A DNA stretch of 64,000 bases, from positions 30,588-94,587 of the forward strand of contig CAYXMH010000009.1 in assembly GCA_964466115.1 (NCBI GenBank). The letters run 5' to 3'. Under the pieces are notes generated by a model. The model was given only the letters and a program-made list of their open reading frames with translations, had not been told where the DNA came from and did no database searches. The first letter of the stretch is position 1. Every line of letters begins with the position of its first letter. Positions 1 to 9,100 of this stretch are shown piece after piece. A program made the position numbers and the translations under genes. This stretch comes from Pseudolysobacter sp964466115 (lineage in GTDB: Bacteria; Pseudomonadota; Gammaproteobacteria; Xanthomonadales; Rhodanobacteraceae).

Positions 1-2
1 AG

Positions 3-731
3 GAACCAGGCAGCACCGCGCAAACCACGGCTAACGCGCAGGAATCCATGTCCGGTTTCGATAACGACGAAATAGCAGGAAACACCGTGGCAGCAAAACC
101 AATTGAAACGACTCGTACGGCGTTCAGTCCTGAACCCCAGTCACCCGCGACTGTGGTAAATGAACCTTTGGCTGCTGTTGCGCGCGCACCGATCGCTCGC
201 ACGCAGCCTTGGATTGCGCCACAGGAAAGCGCTCCGCCATCCGGCCTCGCCGCAGAAGCGCAGGGTAACCGAGACTTGAGTGGGCAACACACGCCCCCCA
301 CCCGGATTCCCGTCGAAAATGTTACTCAACGCCCTGAGAGCGCACCGCCACCCACGGCACCCGTAACACCAAAAATGCACGAACCGCAGCACGCGTTTGC
401 GACTCAATCCGGCGAACTGCCATTGCCAATGCCGAGGGTAGAGCCCGTTTTCGCGCCTAAGCCCCCAGAACCCGCCATTCGCGAGCAATCAACGGTTGTC
501 ACGACAGCGCATACCAGTGCACCAAGCCCCATTGCTACACTGCCGTCGCCTATCAAAAGCGCAGAAAATTTATCGACCCCGAACGCAAAACCCGCCGAGC
601 CCACACCCGCGCTGCCGGTTGCTTCTAATGGGGGAGGCTTCGCGGTAAAGGAAAATGCCAATTATCCAGCTACGCCATCGGCATCGCCCAGCGCAGCGCA
701 AGCCTCTAACAAGGGTGATAACGAAACCTAA
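3..731 (+). CDS. C-terminal part of a Pro/Ala-rich hypothetical protein (cut by window edge)
   Basis: The reading frame is open to the left edge, so the ATG at 48 may be internal and the gene is probably truncated by the window. The visible 240 or so residues are rich in Pro, Ala, Thr, Ser and Glu, with short charged stretches and no predicted hydrophobic segment. It looks like an intrinsically disordered tail. No domain or catalytic motif is recognised and I assign no function. It converges on a response regulator gene across a short hairpin. The low-complexity composition could belong to many surface, motility or scaffold proteins. Confidence 0.55.
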   Translation, partial: EPGSTAQTTANAQESMSGFDNDEIAGNTVAAKPIETTRTAFSPEPQSPATVVNEPLAAVARAPIARTQPWIAPQESAPPSGLAAEAQGNRDLSGQHTPPTRIPVENVTQRPESAPPPTAPVTPKMHEPQHAFATQSGELPLPMPRVEPVFAPKPPEPAIREQSTVVTTAHTSAPSPIATLPSPIKSAENLSTPNAKPAEPTPALPVASNGGGFAVKENANYPATPSASPSAAQASNKGDNET

Positions 732-743
732 TTCGATCCAAAA

Positions 744-770
744 GGTTGGGGTAGCATAAGCGCCCCAACC
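744..770. terminator. Hairpin between convergent genes
   Basis: A perfect 8-bp stem, GGTTGGGG (744-751) with CCCCAACC (763-770), and an 11-nt loop lies between two convergent genes. It could serve both strands. The T-tract is weak, so this is a likely rather than certain rho-independent terminator. Confidence 0.5.
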
Positions 771-786
771 GCTGCCCACGTATGGG

Positions 787-1443
787 TCATGGCTTTGCTT
801 TTTGGCGCGGACTACTCACCCCATGGATACCGGCCAAATGTGCCAACGTCACCGGGTTATTTACATTTAATTTTTGATACAAACGGTATTTATACGTAGC
901 AATCGTTTTTGGGCTTAGACGCAACAGCTGCGCGATGTAAGGCAAGTCGCGTCCGTTGGCAAGCATCATCGCCACTTCCAATTCGCGGGCGGAAAGTGCG
1001 TCAAACGGAGATGCTCCGTCCCGATTGGACAACTGCTCAAGCGCCAACCGTTGCGCAACTTCGGCTGCGATATAGCGCTGCCCGCGGGCTACTTCGCGGA
1101 TGGCGCGCAATAACTCATCGCTAGGACACGCTTTGGTCAAGTAGCCGCTGGCGCCCGCCTCCAGTAGCCGCCGTGGGAACGGGGCATCTTCGGCCACGGT
1201 GACAATGACGACCCGTGTCGCCAATTTGTATTTACGCACCCGTTCGGTAACTTCAATTCCGCTAACGCTTGGCATATGAACGTCGACCAAAGCAATGTCC
1301 GGTTCAAGCTTACGAATCAAAGCGAACCCGCTCTCGCCGTCTTCGGCTTCACCTATGACCTGAATGTCTTTGTGTTTGCGCAAGATCTCGCGGAATCCCG
1401 TGCGCACCAACGCGTGGTCATCGATCAATACAATACGAATCAT
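787..1443 (-). CDS. uvrY: UvrY/GacA-type response regulator (REC + LuxR HTH)
   Basis: A 218-residue NarL/FixJ-family response regulator. The receiver domain covers about residues 1-118, with acidic pocket Asp8/Asp9, phosphoacceptor Asp54 in VDVHMP and conserved Lys104 in YLTK. A LuxR-type HTH covers about residues 145-205 (LSARELEVAMML; SPKTIATYKYRLYQKL). The sequence pattern is that of GacA/UvrY, which in gammaproteobacteria is phosphorylated by BarA/GacS and activates small RNAs that titrate CsrA. In many species uvrY precedes uvrC; here the other flank is the kynurenine cluster and no uvrC or cognate kinase is visible. It is probably monocistronic. The family call is firm; the exact orthology with GacA is likely. 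Confidence 0.88.
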   Translation of the reverse strand: MIRIVLIDDHALVRTGFREILRKHKDIQVIGEAEDGESGFALIRKLEPDIALVDVHMPSVSGIEVTERVRKYKLATRVVIVTVAEDAPFPRRLLEAGASGYLTKACPSDELLRAIREVARGQRYIAAEVAQRLALEQLSNRDGASPFDALSARELEVAMMLANGRDLPYIAQLLRLSPKTIATYKYRLYQKLNVNNPVTLAHLAGIHGVSSPRQKAKP

Positions 1444-1656
1444 CAGGCGTCCCCTTTCAGCCGGTTACAAGGTACCGCGAGGCTACTTTTGCGGCAAGCC
1501 AGCGATTGAGCGTTTCGCAATGAAGTGGCACAGCTGGGCTTCAACCCGCTATTCGTATGGCTGCAACCCGAAATGCCGCTTATTCATATAAACCCGAATA
1601 ACTCGCTCGAATAAATCGCCCTGCCGCGACACACTAAATGGCCAACGCAAGTTACA

Positions 1657-2673
1657 ATGCCGGTTATGCTTAAAATTGACACGCACGCCCACATCTTGCC
1701 GCGCGATTGGCCCAACTTGGCGGAAAAGTACGGCGACGACCGCTTTCCCGTCATCCATCACGCCGACGGCAGCCATCGCATTTACAAAGACGGCAAATTT
1801 TTTCGCGAGATTTGGCCCAACACGTGGGACCCACAATTGCGCCGCGACGAGTACGCCGCGCATGGCGTCGATGTACAAGTGATCTCGACCGTGCCGGTCA
1901 TGTTTTCGTATTGGGCGCACCCGCATCAAGCGCTGGAATTGCACCAGCATTTGAATGATCACACCGCTTCCTTGTGCCGTACGTACCCAAAAAATTACGC
2001 GGGAATCGGCACGGTGCCGCTGCAGTCGCCTACCCTTGCTATTCGTGAGTTGGAGCGTTGCATGGACCAACTTGGGCTACAAGGCGTGCAGATCGGTTCA
2101 CATGTGCACGATTGGAATTTAGACGCTGAGGAGCTTTTTCCGTTTTTCCAGGCCGCATCGGATCTTGGCGCCGCAGTTTTGGTACATCCCTGGGATATGA
2201 TGGGTCGTGAATCGATGCCGAAGTATTGGCTGCCGTGGTTGGTCGGCATGCCGGCGGAACAATCGCGCGCGGCCTGCTGTTTGATCTTTGGCGGCGTGCT
2301 GGAGAGGCTGCCCGATCTTCGCGTTTGCCTGGCACACGGCGGTGGTTCGTTCCCCTATACCATTGGTCGGATCGAACACGGGTTTCGCATGCGCCCCGAT
2401 TTGGTCGCAACCGACAATGCGCGCAACCCGCGCGATTATTTCAAGCGCCTGTATTTCGACTCGTGCGTGCACGATCCAAGCGCACTGCGTTATTTGATCG
2501 ACGTGGCAAGCCCACAGCAGGTGATGCTCGGCACCGATTATCCGTTTCCCTTAGGCGAACAACAGCCGGGCTCTGGCATCGCCGCTCTGAAATTATCAGA
2601 ACCCGAGCAGGAATGGCTCTATCATGGCACCGCACTGCACTGGCTCGGGCTACCTGCCGCACGTTTTCTCTGA
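1657..2673 (+). CDS. nbaD: 2-amino-3-carboxymuconate-6-semialdehyde decarboxylase (ACMSD)
   Basis: A 338-residue amidohydrolase-2 family protein. It keeps the metal site of ACMSD: His10 and His12 in DTHAHILP, His177 in VHPWDM, His227 in LAHGGGSFPY and Asp294 in GTDYPFPLG. Arg50 (FFREIW) sits where the substrate-carboxylate arginine is expected. ACMSD decarboxylates ACMS from 3-hydroxyanthranilate cleavage, steering tryptophan carbon to 2-aminomuconate instead of quinolinate/NAD. It leads a co-directional cluster with kynureninase and kynurenine monooxygenase, which supports the call. A second in-frame ATG at 1666 fits the family N-terminus (MLKIDTHAH) equally well, and neither start has a strong ribosome site. 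Tryptophan dioxygenase and 3-hydroxyanthranilate dioxygenase are not in the window. Confidence 0.93.
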   Translation: MPVMLKIDTHAHILPRDWPNLAEKYGDDRFPVIHHADGSHRIYKDGKFFREIWPNTWDPQLRRDEYAAHGVDVQVISTVPVMFSYWAHPHQALELHQHLNDHTASLCRTYPKNYAGIGTVPLQSPTLAIRELERCMDQLGLQGVQIGSHVHDWNLDAEELFPFFQAASDLGAAVLVHPWDMMGRESMPKYWLPWLVGMPAEQSRAACCLIFGGVLERLPDLRVCLAHGGGSFPYTIGRIEHGFRMRPDLVATDNARNPRDYFKRLYFDSCVHDPSALRYLIDVASPQQVMLGTDYPFPLGEQQPGSGIAALKLSEPEQEWLYHGTALHWLGLPAARFL

Positions 2674-2700
2674 GGTTCAAACTTTTAAGGAGTAGAAGCA

Positions 2701-3231
2701 ATGATTAAATCGTATCGTTTTGTTGCATATTCCGTTGCAGTCGCTGTTTCTTTTGCAGCGTATGCGCAAAACGTCACCGATTATTCGCTCAATGAGGGGA
2801 AAATCCATTTCCAAGCGCCGACGGAATGGCCAATGATTTTGCAAAAAACCGAAGGCAACCCGCAGTTCACCGCGTTTCAAGTGAAAGACCCGGCCGACGC
2901 CAATACCGGCGAGGCGTCGCGCGTTACCGTAACCACCAAGCTGCTCGGCGATGCGCAACACTTTCAGGCGTTCGTCGATGCCGGCATCGATAAAGCCAAA
3001 CAAACCACCGGCTACACTCCCGACACCGAAAACAAAGACAGCGGCAGTTTGCGTTACACCGGCCTTAACGGCAAAACCCCTTATCAATATCGTGAAACTT
3101 TTTTCCTAAACGGCACCATCGGCATTCATGTGCGCTGTTTGCGCCCGCAATTGACCGCCACCACCAAAGCCTGGAGCGAAGCCTACGAGAAAGGCTGCGA
3201 TCAAGTAATTGCCTCATTGCGGCCGCATTGA
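2701..3231 (+). CDS. Small exported protein of unknown function in the kynurenine cluster
   Basis: A 176-residue protein with a good Shine-Dalgarno (aaggag, about 2688-2693) and a Sec signal peptide ending near AYA-QN (residues 1-22). The mature part, about 154 residues, has several Tyr/Phe-rich beta-like stretches and two Cys near the C-terminus (VRCLRPQ, KGCDQV) that could form a disulfide. It starts 27 nt after the ACMSD stop and ends 12 nt before kynureninase, so it is very probably co-transcribed with them. I do not recognise the family. A periplasmic protein embedded in a cytosolic catabolic operon is unusual. Confidence 0.75.
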   Translation: MIKSYRFVAYSVAVAVSFAAYAQNVTDYSLNEGKIHFQAPTEWPMILQKTEGNPQFTAFQVKDPADANTGEASRVTVTTKLLGDAQHFQAFVDAGIDKAKQTTGYTPDTENKDSGSLRYTGLNGKTPYQYRETFFLNGTIGIHVRCLRPQLTATTKAWSEAYEKGCDQVIASLRPH

Positions 3232-3243
3232 TCGGTTTGTCAC

Positions 3244-4545
3244 ATGGCCGTGAACCGTGATCACCAAGCAAGCGAAGCCCAAGCGCTCGCGCAAGATGCG
3301 AACGACCCGCTGGCGGGATTTCGCGCGGAATTTTTAATTCCCCGCCACAACGATGGATCCGAGCAAATCTATTTGTGCGGCAATTCACTAGGCCTGCAGC
3401 CCTGCGCCGTTCGCGCGGCGTTATTGGATGAATTGACCGATTGGCAAAATCTTGCGGTCGAAGCGCATTTTCGCGGCAAGCACCCTTGGATGCCGTATCA
3501 CGAATTTGTCCGCGAGCACTTAGCTGAGCTCGTTGGCGCGCAACCATCCGAAGTCGTCGCGATGAACTCGTTGACGGTGAATTTGCATTTGATGCTGGTC
3601 AGCTTTTACCGCCCGACCGCGCAGCGTTACGCCATCCTGATGGAAAAACGATCGTTTCCTTCCGACCGTTACGCCATCGAATCGCAGTTGCGCTTCCACG
3701 GGTACGACCCGGCAAACGCTCTGATCGAGTTGGAACCCGACGAACCCAACGGCACTGTCTCAATGACCGCGATCGAGCGCGCATTCGCCGAGCACGGATC
3801 GCGCATCGCACTGGCGTTAATGCCCGGCGTACAATATTTAACCGGCCAGGTATTTGATCTGCCTGCGGTCACAAAACTCGCGCATCGCAATGGCTGCATC
3901 GCCGGATTCGATCTTGCTCACGCCGCCGGCAATGTTCCCGTCAACCTGCACGACAGCGGCTGCGATTTCGCCGTTTGGTGCAGCTACAAATACCTGAACT
4001 CTGGGCCGGGCGCGGTGGCGGGCTGTTTCGTACATGAGCGCCACGCGCAAACGCAGCGTCCGCGCTTCGCCGGTTGGTGGGGCCACAATCAGGGCACTCG
4101 TTTTCAGATGGGGCCGGATTTTCATCCAACGCCCGGGGCGGATGGCTGGCAATTATCAAATCCCCCGATACTCGCATTGGCACCGCTGCGAGTGTCGCTG
4201 GAGATTTTTCATCGCGCGGGATTAACCCGGCTGCGTGAAAAATCGGTGTCTTTGACCAATTATCTTGCGTGGCTGATCACCACTGAGCTCGCAAATGTAT
4301 TTGAAATTCTTACGCCGAATGAACCGCAGCGACGTGGTTCTCAATTATCGCTGCGAGTAAAAGGTCCGCGCGAAAATGGCCGTGCGTTGTTCGCCTATTT
4401 GAATGACCAGGGCATCATCGGTGATTGGCGTGAACCGGACGTTATTCGAGTTGCGCCAACGGCTTTATACAACCGCCATAGCGATTGCCTGCGTTTTGTG
4501 CGTGCAACCGCCCATTGGCATCGTCAAGACGGAAATACACCATGA
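3244..4545 (+). CDS. kynU: Kynureninase
   Basis: A 433-residue fold-type I PLP enzyme of the KynU family that hydrolyses L-kynurenine or 3-hydroxykynurenine to anthranilate or 3-hydroxyanthranilate plus alanine. The N-terminal IYLCGNSLG motif, the FDLAHAAGN motif (residues 222-230) and the PLP lysine Lys249 in CSYKYLNSGPG are present. Length is close to the usual 410-465. The stop overlaps the start of kynurenine monooxygenase by 4 bases (ATGA at 4542-4545), indicating translational coupling. Together with the neighbours this indicates catabolism through 3-hydroxyanthranilate. Confidence 0.96.
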   Translation: MAVNRDHQASEAQALAQDANDPLAGFRAEFLIPRHNDGSEQIYLCGNSLGLQPCAVRAALLDELTDWQNLAVEAHFRGKHPWMPYHEFVREHLAELVGAQPSEVVAMNSLTVNLHLMLVSFYRPTAQRYAILMEKRSFPSDRYAIESQLRFHGYDPANALIELEPDEPNGTVSMTAIERAFAEHGSRIALALMPGVQYLTGQVFDLPAVTKLAHRNGCIAGFDLAHAAGNVPVNLHDSGCDFAVWCSYKYLNSGPGAVAGCFVHERHAQTQRPRFAGWWGHNQGTRFQMGPDFHPTPGADGWQLSNPPILALAPLRVSLEIFHRAGLTRLREKSVSLTNYLAWLITTELANVFEILTPNEPQRRGSQLSLRVKGPRENGRALFAYLNDQGIIGDWREPDVIRVAPTALYNRHSDCLRFVRATAHWHRQDGNTP

Positions 4546-5951
4546 AAAAAAATCCGCCCGTCACCATCATCGGCGCAGGCTTAGTGGGCGGACTGCTCGC
4601 TACTCTACTGGCTCAACGCGGGTTCCCCGTTACGGTATTTGAGCGCCGTTTCGATCCACGCTTGGCAAGCTACATTGGCGGGCGCTCCATCAATCTTGCG
4701 TTGGCCGAGCGCGGACTGCATGCCTTACGTCAAGCGGGACTCACCGACACGGTTATGCGCCTGGCCGTGATGATGCGCGGACGCATGGTGCATGGGCTCG
4801 ATGGAACGACCGAATTACTGCGCTATGGCCGTGATGACAGCGAAGTGATTTGGTCGATTAGCCGTGGCCGGCTCAATATGGCGTTGCTCGACGCCGCGCA
4901 AGCCGCTGGCGCCACGATTCAGTTCGGACAATCGCTAACCGCGATCGATTTCGATACCCATTGCCTGCACTTTTTTAATGAGCACGATGGAGCGCGCAGC
5001 GAGCACTCTGCAGAAATCATTATCGGTGCAGATGGCGCGGGCTCTGCCACGCGTGCTGCCATCAATAAGGTATTGCCGCTGGGTGAACGTTTTGAGCCTT
5101 TAGGACACAGCTATAAGGAACTTGAAATCCCCGCACTGCCCGATTTCCCCGCCGATTGCCTGCCTAAAGCGTTGTTGGACGCAAAAATGCGCGGTGAGAA
5201 ATTTGCGATTGAGGCGAATGCGCTGCACATTTGGCCACGCGGTGGCTATATGTGCATTGCATTGCCCAACGCCGAAGGCAGTTTTACCGTTACTCTGTTT
5301 TTGCCCAACGAAGGCAATCCCAGCTTTGCTTCATTGGATAGCGAAAAAGCCGTCGCTCATTTTTTTATGGAGCAATTCGCTGACGCAGTGCCGATGATGC
5401 CGGATCTGTTAACCGACTTTATGCAAAACCCCACTGGGGTCCTTGGAACGCTGCATTTGGATCATTGGCATCTGGACGGAAAAGCGTTGCTGGTTGGCGA
5501 CGCGGCGCATGCGATTGTGCCATTCCACGGCCAGGGCATGAATTGCGGATTTGAGGATGCGGTTGAGCTCGCCGACTTGCTTCAGTCAAACCTAAACGAT
5601 ATGTCCGCCGTGTTTGCCGAATTCGAGCGCCGCCGGCGTCCCAATGCCCAGGCCATCTCCCAAATGGCGCTGGAAAATTACGTGGAGATGCGCGATTCAG
5701 TGGCTGATCCCCAGTTCCTATTGCGCCGCGCCTTGGAGCGCACGCTGGCGCAACGCCATCCAGGGCATTTCATTCCACGCTATGCGATGGTGAGTTTTAT
5801 GCGCATTCCTTATGCCGATGCGATGGCGCGCGGGAGTTTGCAATTGGCGTTGTTGAACGAGCTTTGTCGCGACCATACGGCACTCGAACAAATCGACCTT
5901 GCGCGTGCCGATGCGCTGATTAAGACACTCCCGCCGCTGCCGCGCGAATAA
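4542..5951 (+). CDS. kmo: Kynurenine 3-monooxygenase
   Basis: A 469-residue FAD-dependent aromatic hydroxylase converting L-kynurenine to 3-hydroxykynurenine with NADPH and O2. The N-terminal dinucleotide-binding motif GAGLVGGLLA follows the first beta strand; IGGRSINLAL is a KMO signature; the FAD ribityl motif VGDAAHAIVPFHGQGMN with GFEDAVEL is present. The hydrophobic C-terminal anchor of eukaryotic KMO is absent, as in bacterial enzymes. I chose the ATG at 4542, overlapping the kynU stop; an upstream in-frame ATG at 4485 would only add residues inside kynU. It is the last gene of the cluster. Confidence 0.95.
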   Translation: MKKNPPVTIIGAGLVGGLLATLLAQRGFPVTVFERRFDPRLASYIGGRSINLALAERGLHALRQAGLTDTVMRLAVMMRGRMVHGLDGTTELLRYGRDDSEVIWSISRGRLNMALLDAAQAAGATIQFGQSLTAIDFDTHCLHFFNEHDGARSEHSAEIIIGADGAGSATRAAINKVLPLGERFEPLGHSYKELEIPALPDFPADCLPKALLDAKMRGEKFAIEANALHIWPRGGYMCIALPNAEGSFTVTLFLPNEGNPSFASLDSEKAVAHFFMEQFADAVPMMPDLLTDFMQNPTGVLGTLHLDHWHLDGKALLVGDAAHAIVPFHGQGMNCGFEDAVELADLLQSNLNDMSAVFAEFERRRRPNAQAISQMALENYVEMRDSVADPQFLLRRALERTLAQRHPGHFIPRYAMVSFMRIPYADAMARGSLQLALLNELCRDHTALEQIDLARADALIKTLPPLPRE

Positions 5952-6042
5952 ACGACCCAGCCGCAAGTAGCGGAGTATTGTTGGCAGTTTACGAAACCCG
6001 TTCATGCTGAGCTAAGTCGAAGCACCGAGGCATTTTCGTTCA

Positions 6043-6086
6043 CCCTTCGACAGGCCTGCCCTGAGCAAAGTCGAAGGGCTCAGGGC
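6043..6086. repeat. Dispersed palindromic repeat (CCCTTCGAC / GTCGAAGGG type)
   Basis: Two interlocked inverted repeats lie here: CCCTTCGAC (6043-6051) with GTCGAAGGG (6070-6078), and GCCCTGAGC (6058-6066) with GCTCAGGGC (6078-6086). I recognise this as a variant of the short intergenic repeat often seen in proteobacterial genomes, related to ttcgccctgagcctgtcga. It sits between convergent genes and could also act as a bidirectional terminator. Confidence 0.6.
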
Positions 6087-6163
6087 GAACGGGCGGGCGA
6101 ACGGCGAAAGTTTTATTGCAAATTAACATCGCAAGCGGCGGGGAATTAATCCCAGTGGAGCGA

Positions 6164-9100
6164 TTAAAACGGACACGTCGTAGTCCCAGTAAGCCGCGCT
6201 ATCGGTTGATTGATATTCCAACTACCCGATAACGGCAATGCGAATTGAAAATTGGTCGATAACTGCCCGGTCAACGCATTGGCATAAGTGTGCGTTAAGG
6301 TGCCCACTGCCTGTCCCTGTATTGGGCTGTAATCGCACAGCGGACAAAATCCTCTCGCCTGCATCATCGTGATATTCGCCGTCGCGAACGGCTCAGCGGT
6401 GCCAATCAACCAACGCCCCACTCCCAAATAATCGTATAGGTAAAATATCGCCACCTCCGCATTATTGATCGCAGCCACGCTGATGCCATAACCTGGCTGC
6501 GCGGGCGGGTACCATTGGCCGGTAAAATCGGCAGGCGCCCCATTGACCAGCGGGCACGAAAGCGGCCCGATCGGCTGCATCGCCTCACTGCCCGACTGCC
6601 CGTCCAGATGCCAGGAATAAATCAACCGATCATCCGCCGTTGCGGTCAAGATCACATCGCCAACAATACCGGCGTCGTGCGTTTGTGCTCCGTCCCAGGT
6701 AATGCGATGCAATGGGGATCCCCATACCGATTCGGTAGCGGTTGGCCGTACCGCCTGAGCCAAGTACCAAGCCGGTGTGCCATCTTCAAGATAGGTGTAC
6801 CACGTAATAAAACGTTGATCGCCACCGCTGCTTAAAAAAATGCCGTGGCCAGAACGCTGCGGGTTAAAATAATTGCCGGCTGTCAAGACCGGCGCCAGCG
6901 CGCCCGAATATTCCACTGTGGCGCTTAGGTTAAACGCCTGCTCGCTGCTACTTACGTTGACCGGAGAAATATACCAACGACCGCTGGTTAATCCGTTATC
7001 AGGCGTTAATGTGATCGTGCCATTGCCGCCATGCAAAGCAACCGCTTGCGCCGCACTGCGCGGTGGGGCCGGATCAATTGCGGAATCCACCGATGCAGCC
7101 GCAAATGCGCTACGCGCTGCATAAAGATCCAAATTTTGCGCATTGCTGGCACGCACCACCAAACGCGACACATTAAACGGCACGTCGATAAACGTGTGCG
7201 TGAGTACCGCACCGGGTAGTAATCGGAAATTCACTGCACGGCCGTCCGACTCTAACGCATAAGCCGGATCGGAGTTGCTCTGAAACTTCGTTAACGCAAA
7301 CGGCACGATCGCGATTTGGCCCGTAACCCCAGGGCGATTGTCGACCAGCGCCGCACCGTAGTAGCGTTGATTGGTGCTCAATACCGCACTACCCCAAGCC
7401 AGGCGCACGGGAAATTCCGCTTGGGCAGCCACGTGGCCCGGCCCGGTCGCGGTTAACACCGCATCGGGTACCGAGGCACGCGGTGGATTCGCAATTGTGA
7501 TTTGCCCGCTGTTCAACACCACCGAATAACTGGCAATGGTGGTTCCTCCCGACACTTGAACCAAAGCCCAGAATCGCGTTCCCGATTGTTGATAAGGGCG
7601 TGCATCAACGATGCAACGCGCAGGTGTGGTGCCTTGAAACCGACTATGGCAAAGAACTTCGGAGCTTTGCGGCGTTCCATCCCCATCGCTATCAAACCCA
7701 AGGTAGAGCTCCACGCTTGGCGCACTGGCGTTTAGCACTTCGGCCATAATCAATCTTGGGAATTGATCAATCACGGAACCGGAATTACTGGATGAAAACT
7801 GCAATGGAATTAGTACAAAATTTGCGCCCGAACTCGGCAAATCAAAAGGATCATCCAGCGTTGGATCGCGGCTAAGCGTATAGCTAGTGCTATTCGCCGG
7901 TGTTAATAACGAAGTATTGAATGCCGCTTGCGGCAAACTGGCCAACCCAGACAATGTCACATCGGTAAACCCACGTGAATCCAAGGTGCCAATTTCCTGA
8001 AACGCCGGAGCCGGGCCTGGGTCGGAATAAACGGCAAGCGTCAATGCGGTATCGGAAGCCGTTTGACCGCCCGATATTTTGTGCAAAACCAGTCGTCCAT
8101 TGACCCAAGATCCCGGCAACGCCGGCGCGCTGACATCCACCGCAATGGCCAATGCCTGCGAGGCGCCAGCGGTTAACGTAAATTGGGTTGGGGTCACTGC
8201 TATCGCGGCACCATCGGTTGCATTGACCGTAACCTGCCAAGTGCCGCCACCGGACAAATCGGTTACGGTGCGGTTGAAGCTGCAATGTTGAAAACAATGC
8301 TCGTCCTCGATGCCAAACCGATTGATCTGGCGTGGATCGCCGCCACGCGCCGGATCCCGCGCACTGATCTCGCTATTGCTAAGCGGCAAATACAAGCCAG
8401 CCGTTACCGCACTAGCCGGCTGCGCGCGTCCCGACCCTGCATCCAGCGGCGTTGCCGGCGTCGTACCATCTTCTTTGCGCACACTGCCGCTCAACCCGGT
8501 TGTCATCAAAGCCGATTCCACTTGCGCCGGCGACCAATCACGATGAGCGGCGCGCAGCAAGGCCACAGCTCCTGCAATATGCGGGCTGGCCATTGATGTA
8601 CCGGTCAACAAGGCCAAACCGGTGCCGGTTTGCGCCGCCGATAAAATGCTGCGCCCTGGTGCGGTTAAATCCGGTTTCAATACACCGCCGCTAAAGCCCA
8701 CCGGTCCGCGTGAACTGGAGGCATCGAGCACATCACCATTGATCGCATCCAAATTCGCACTAACCCCACTGATGCGCCCGCTGTGAGTCCCAGCTGAAGC
8801 CAGCCAAGTTTTCATCGCAACGCCTTCGTTGTAACCAATGTGCACAGCCGGAAGATAATGATCGTCGCTGACGACACTTTCACCATTGCTGGCATCGTTG
8901 GCTAAAATCATGCCTCCGGCGCCGGCTTGACTGAGGTTATAGCCTTTAGCGACACGAGCTTGTACCCCGCGATCGCACACCACGATTTCGCCATGAAATG
9001 TACCAGGTGGCCAGGGATTGCTCGCGCCGGTTGGAGGAAAGTCTAGATCGCTACCAGTGCCACACAGTGGAAATCCGTAGTTCCCTGCGTACACGATATT

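Noticed and set aside
8183..8596. 137-codon plus-strand frame inside the S8 protease gene
   Set aside because: Arg- and Cys-rich shadow of the protease coding strand with no family match; the protease has intact catalytic motifs across this region.
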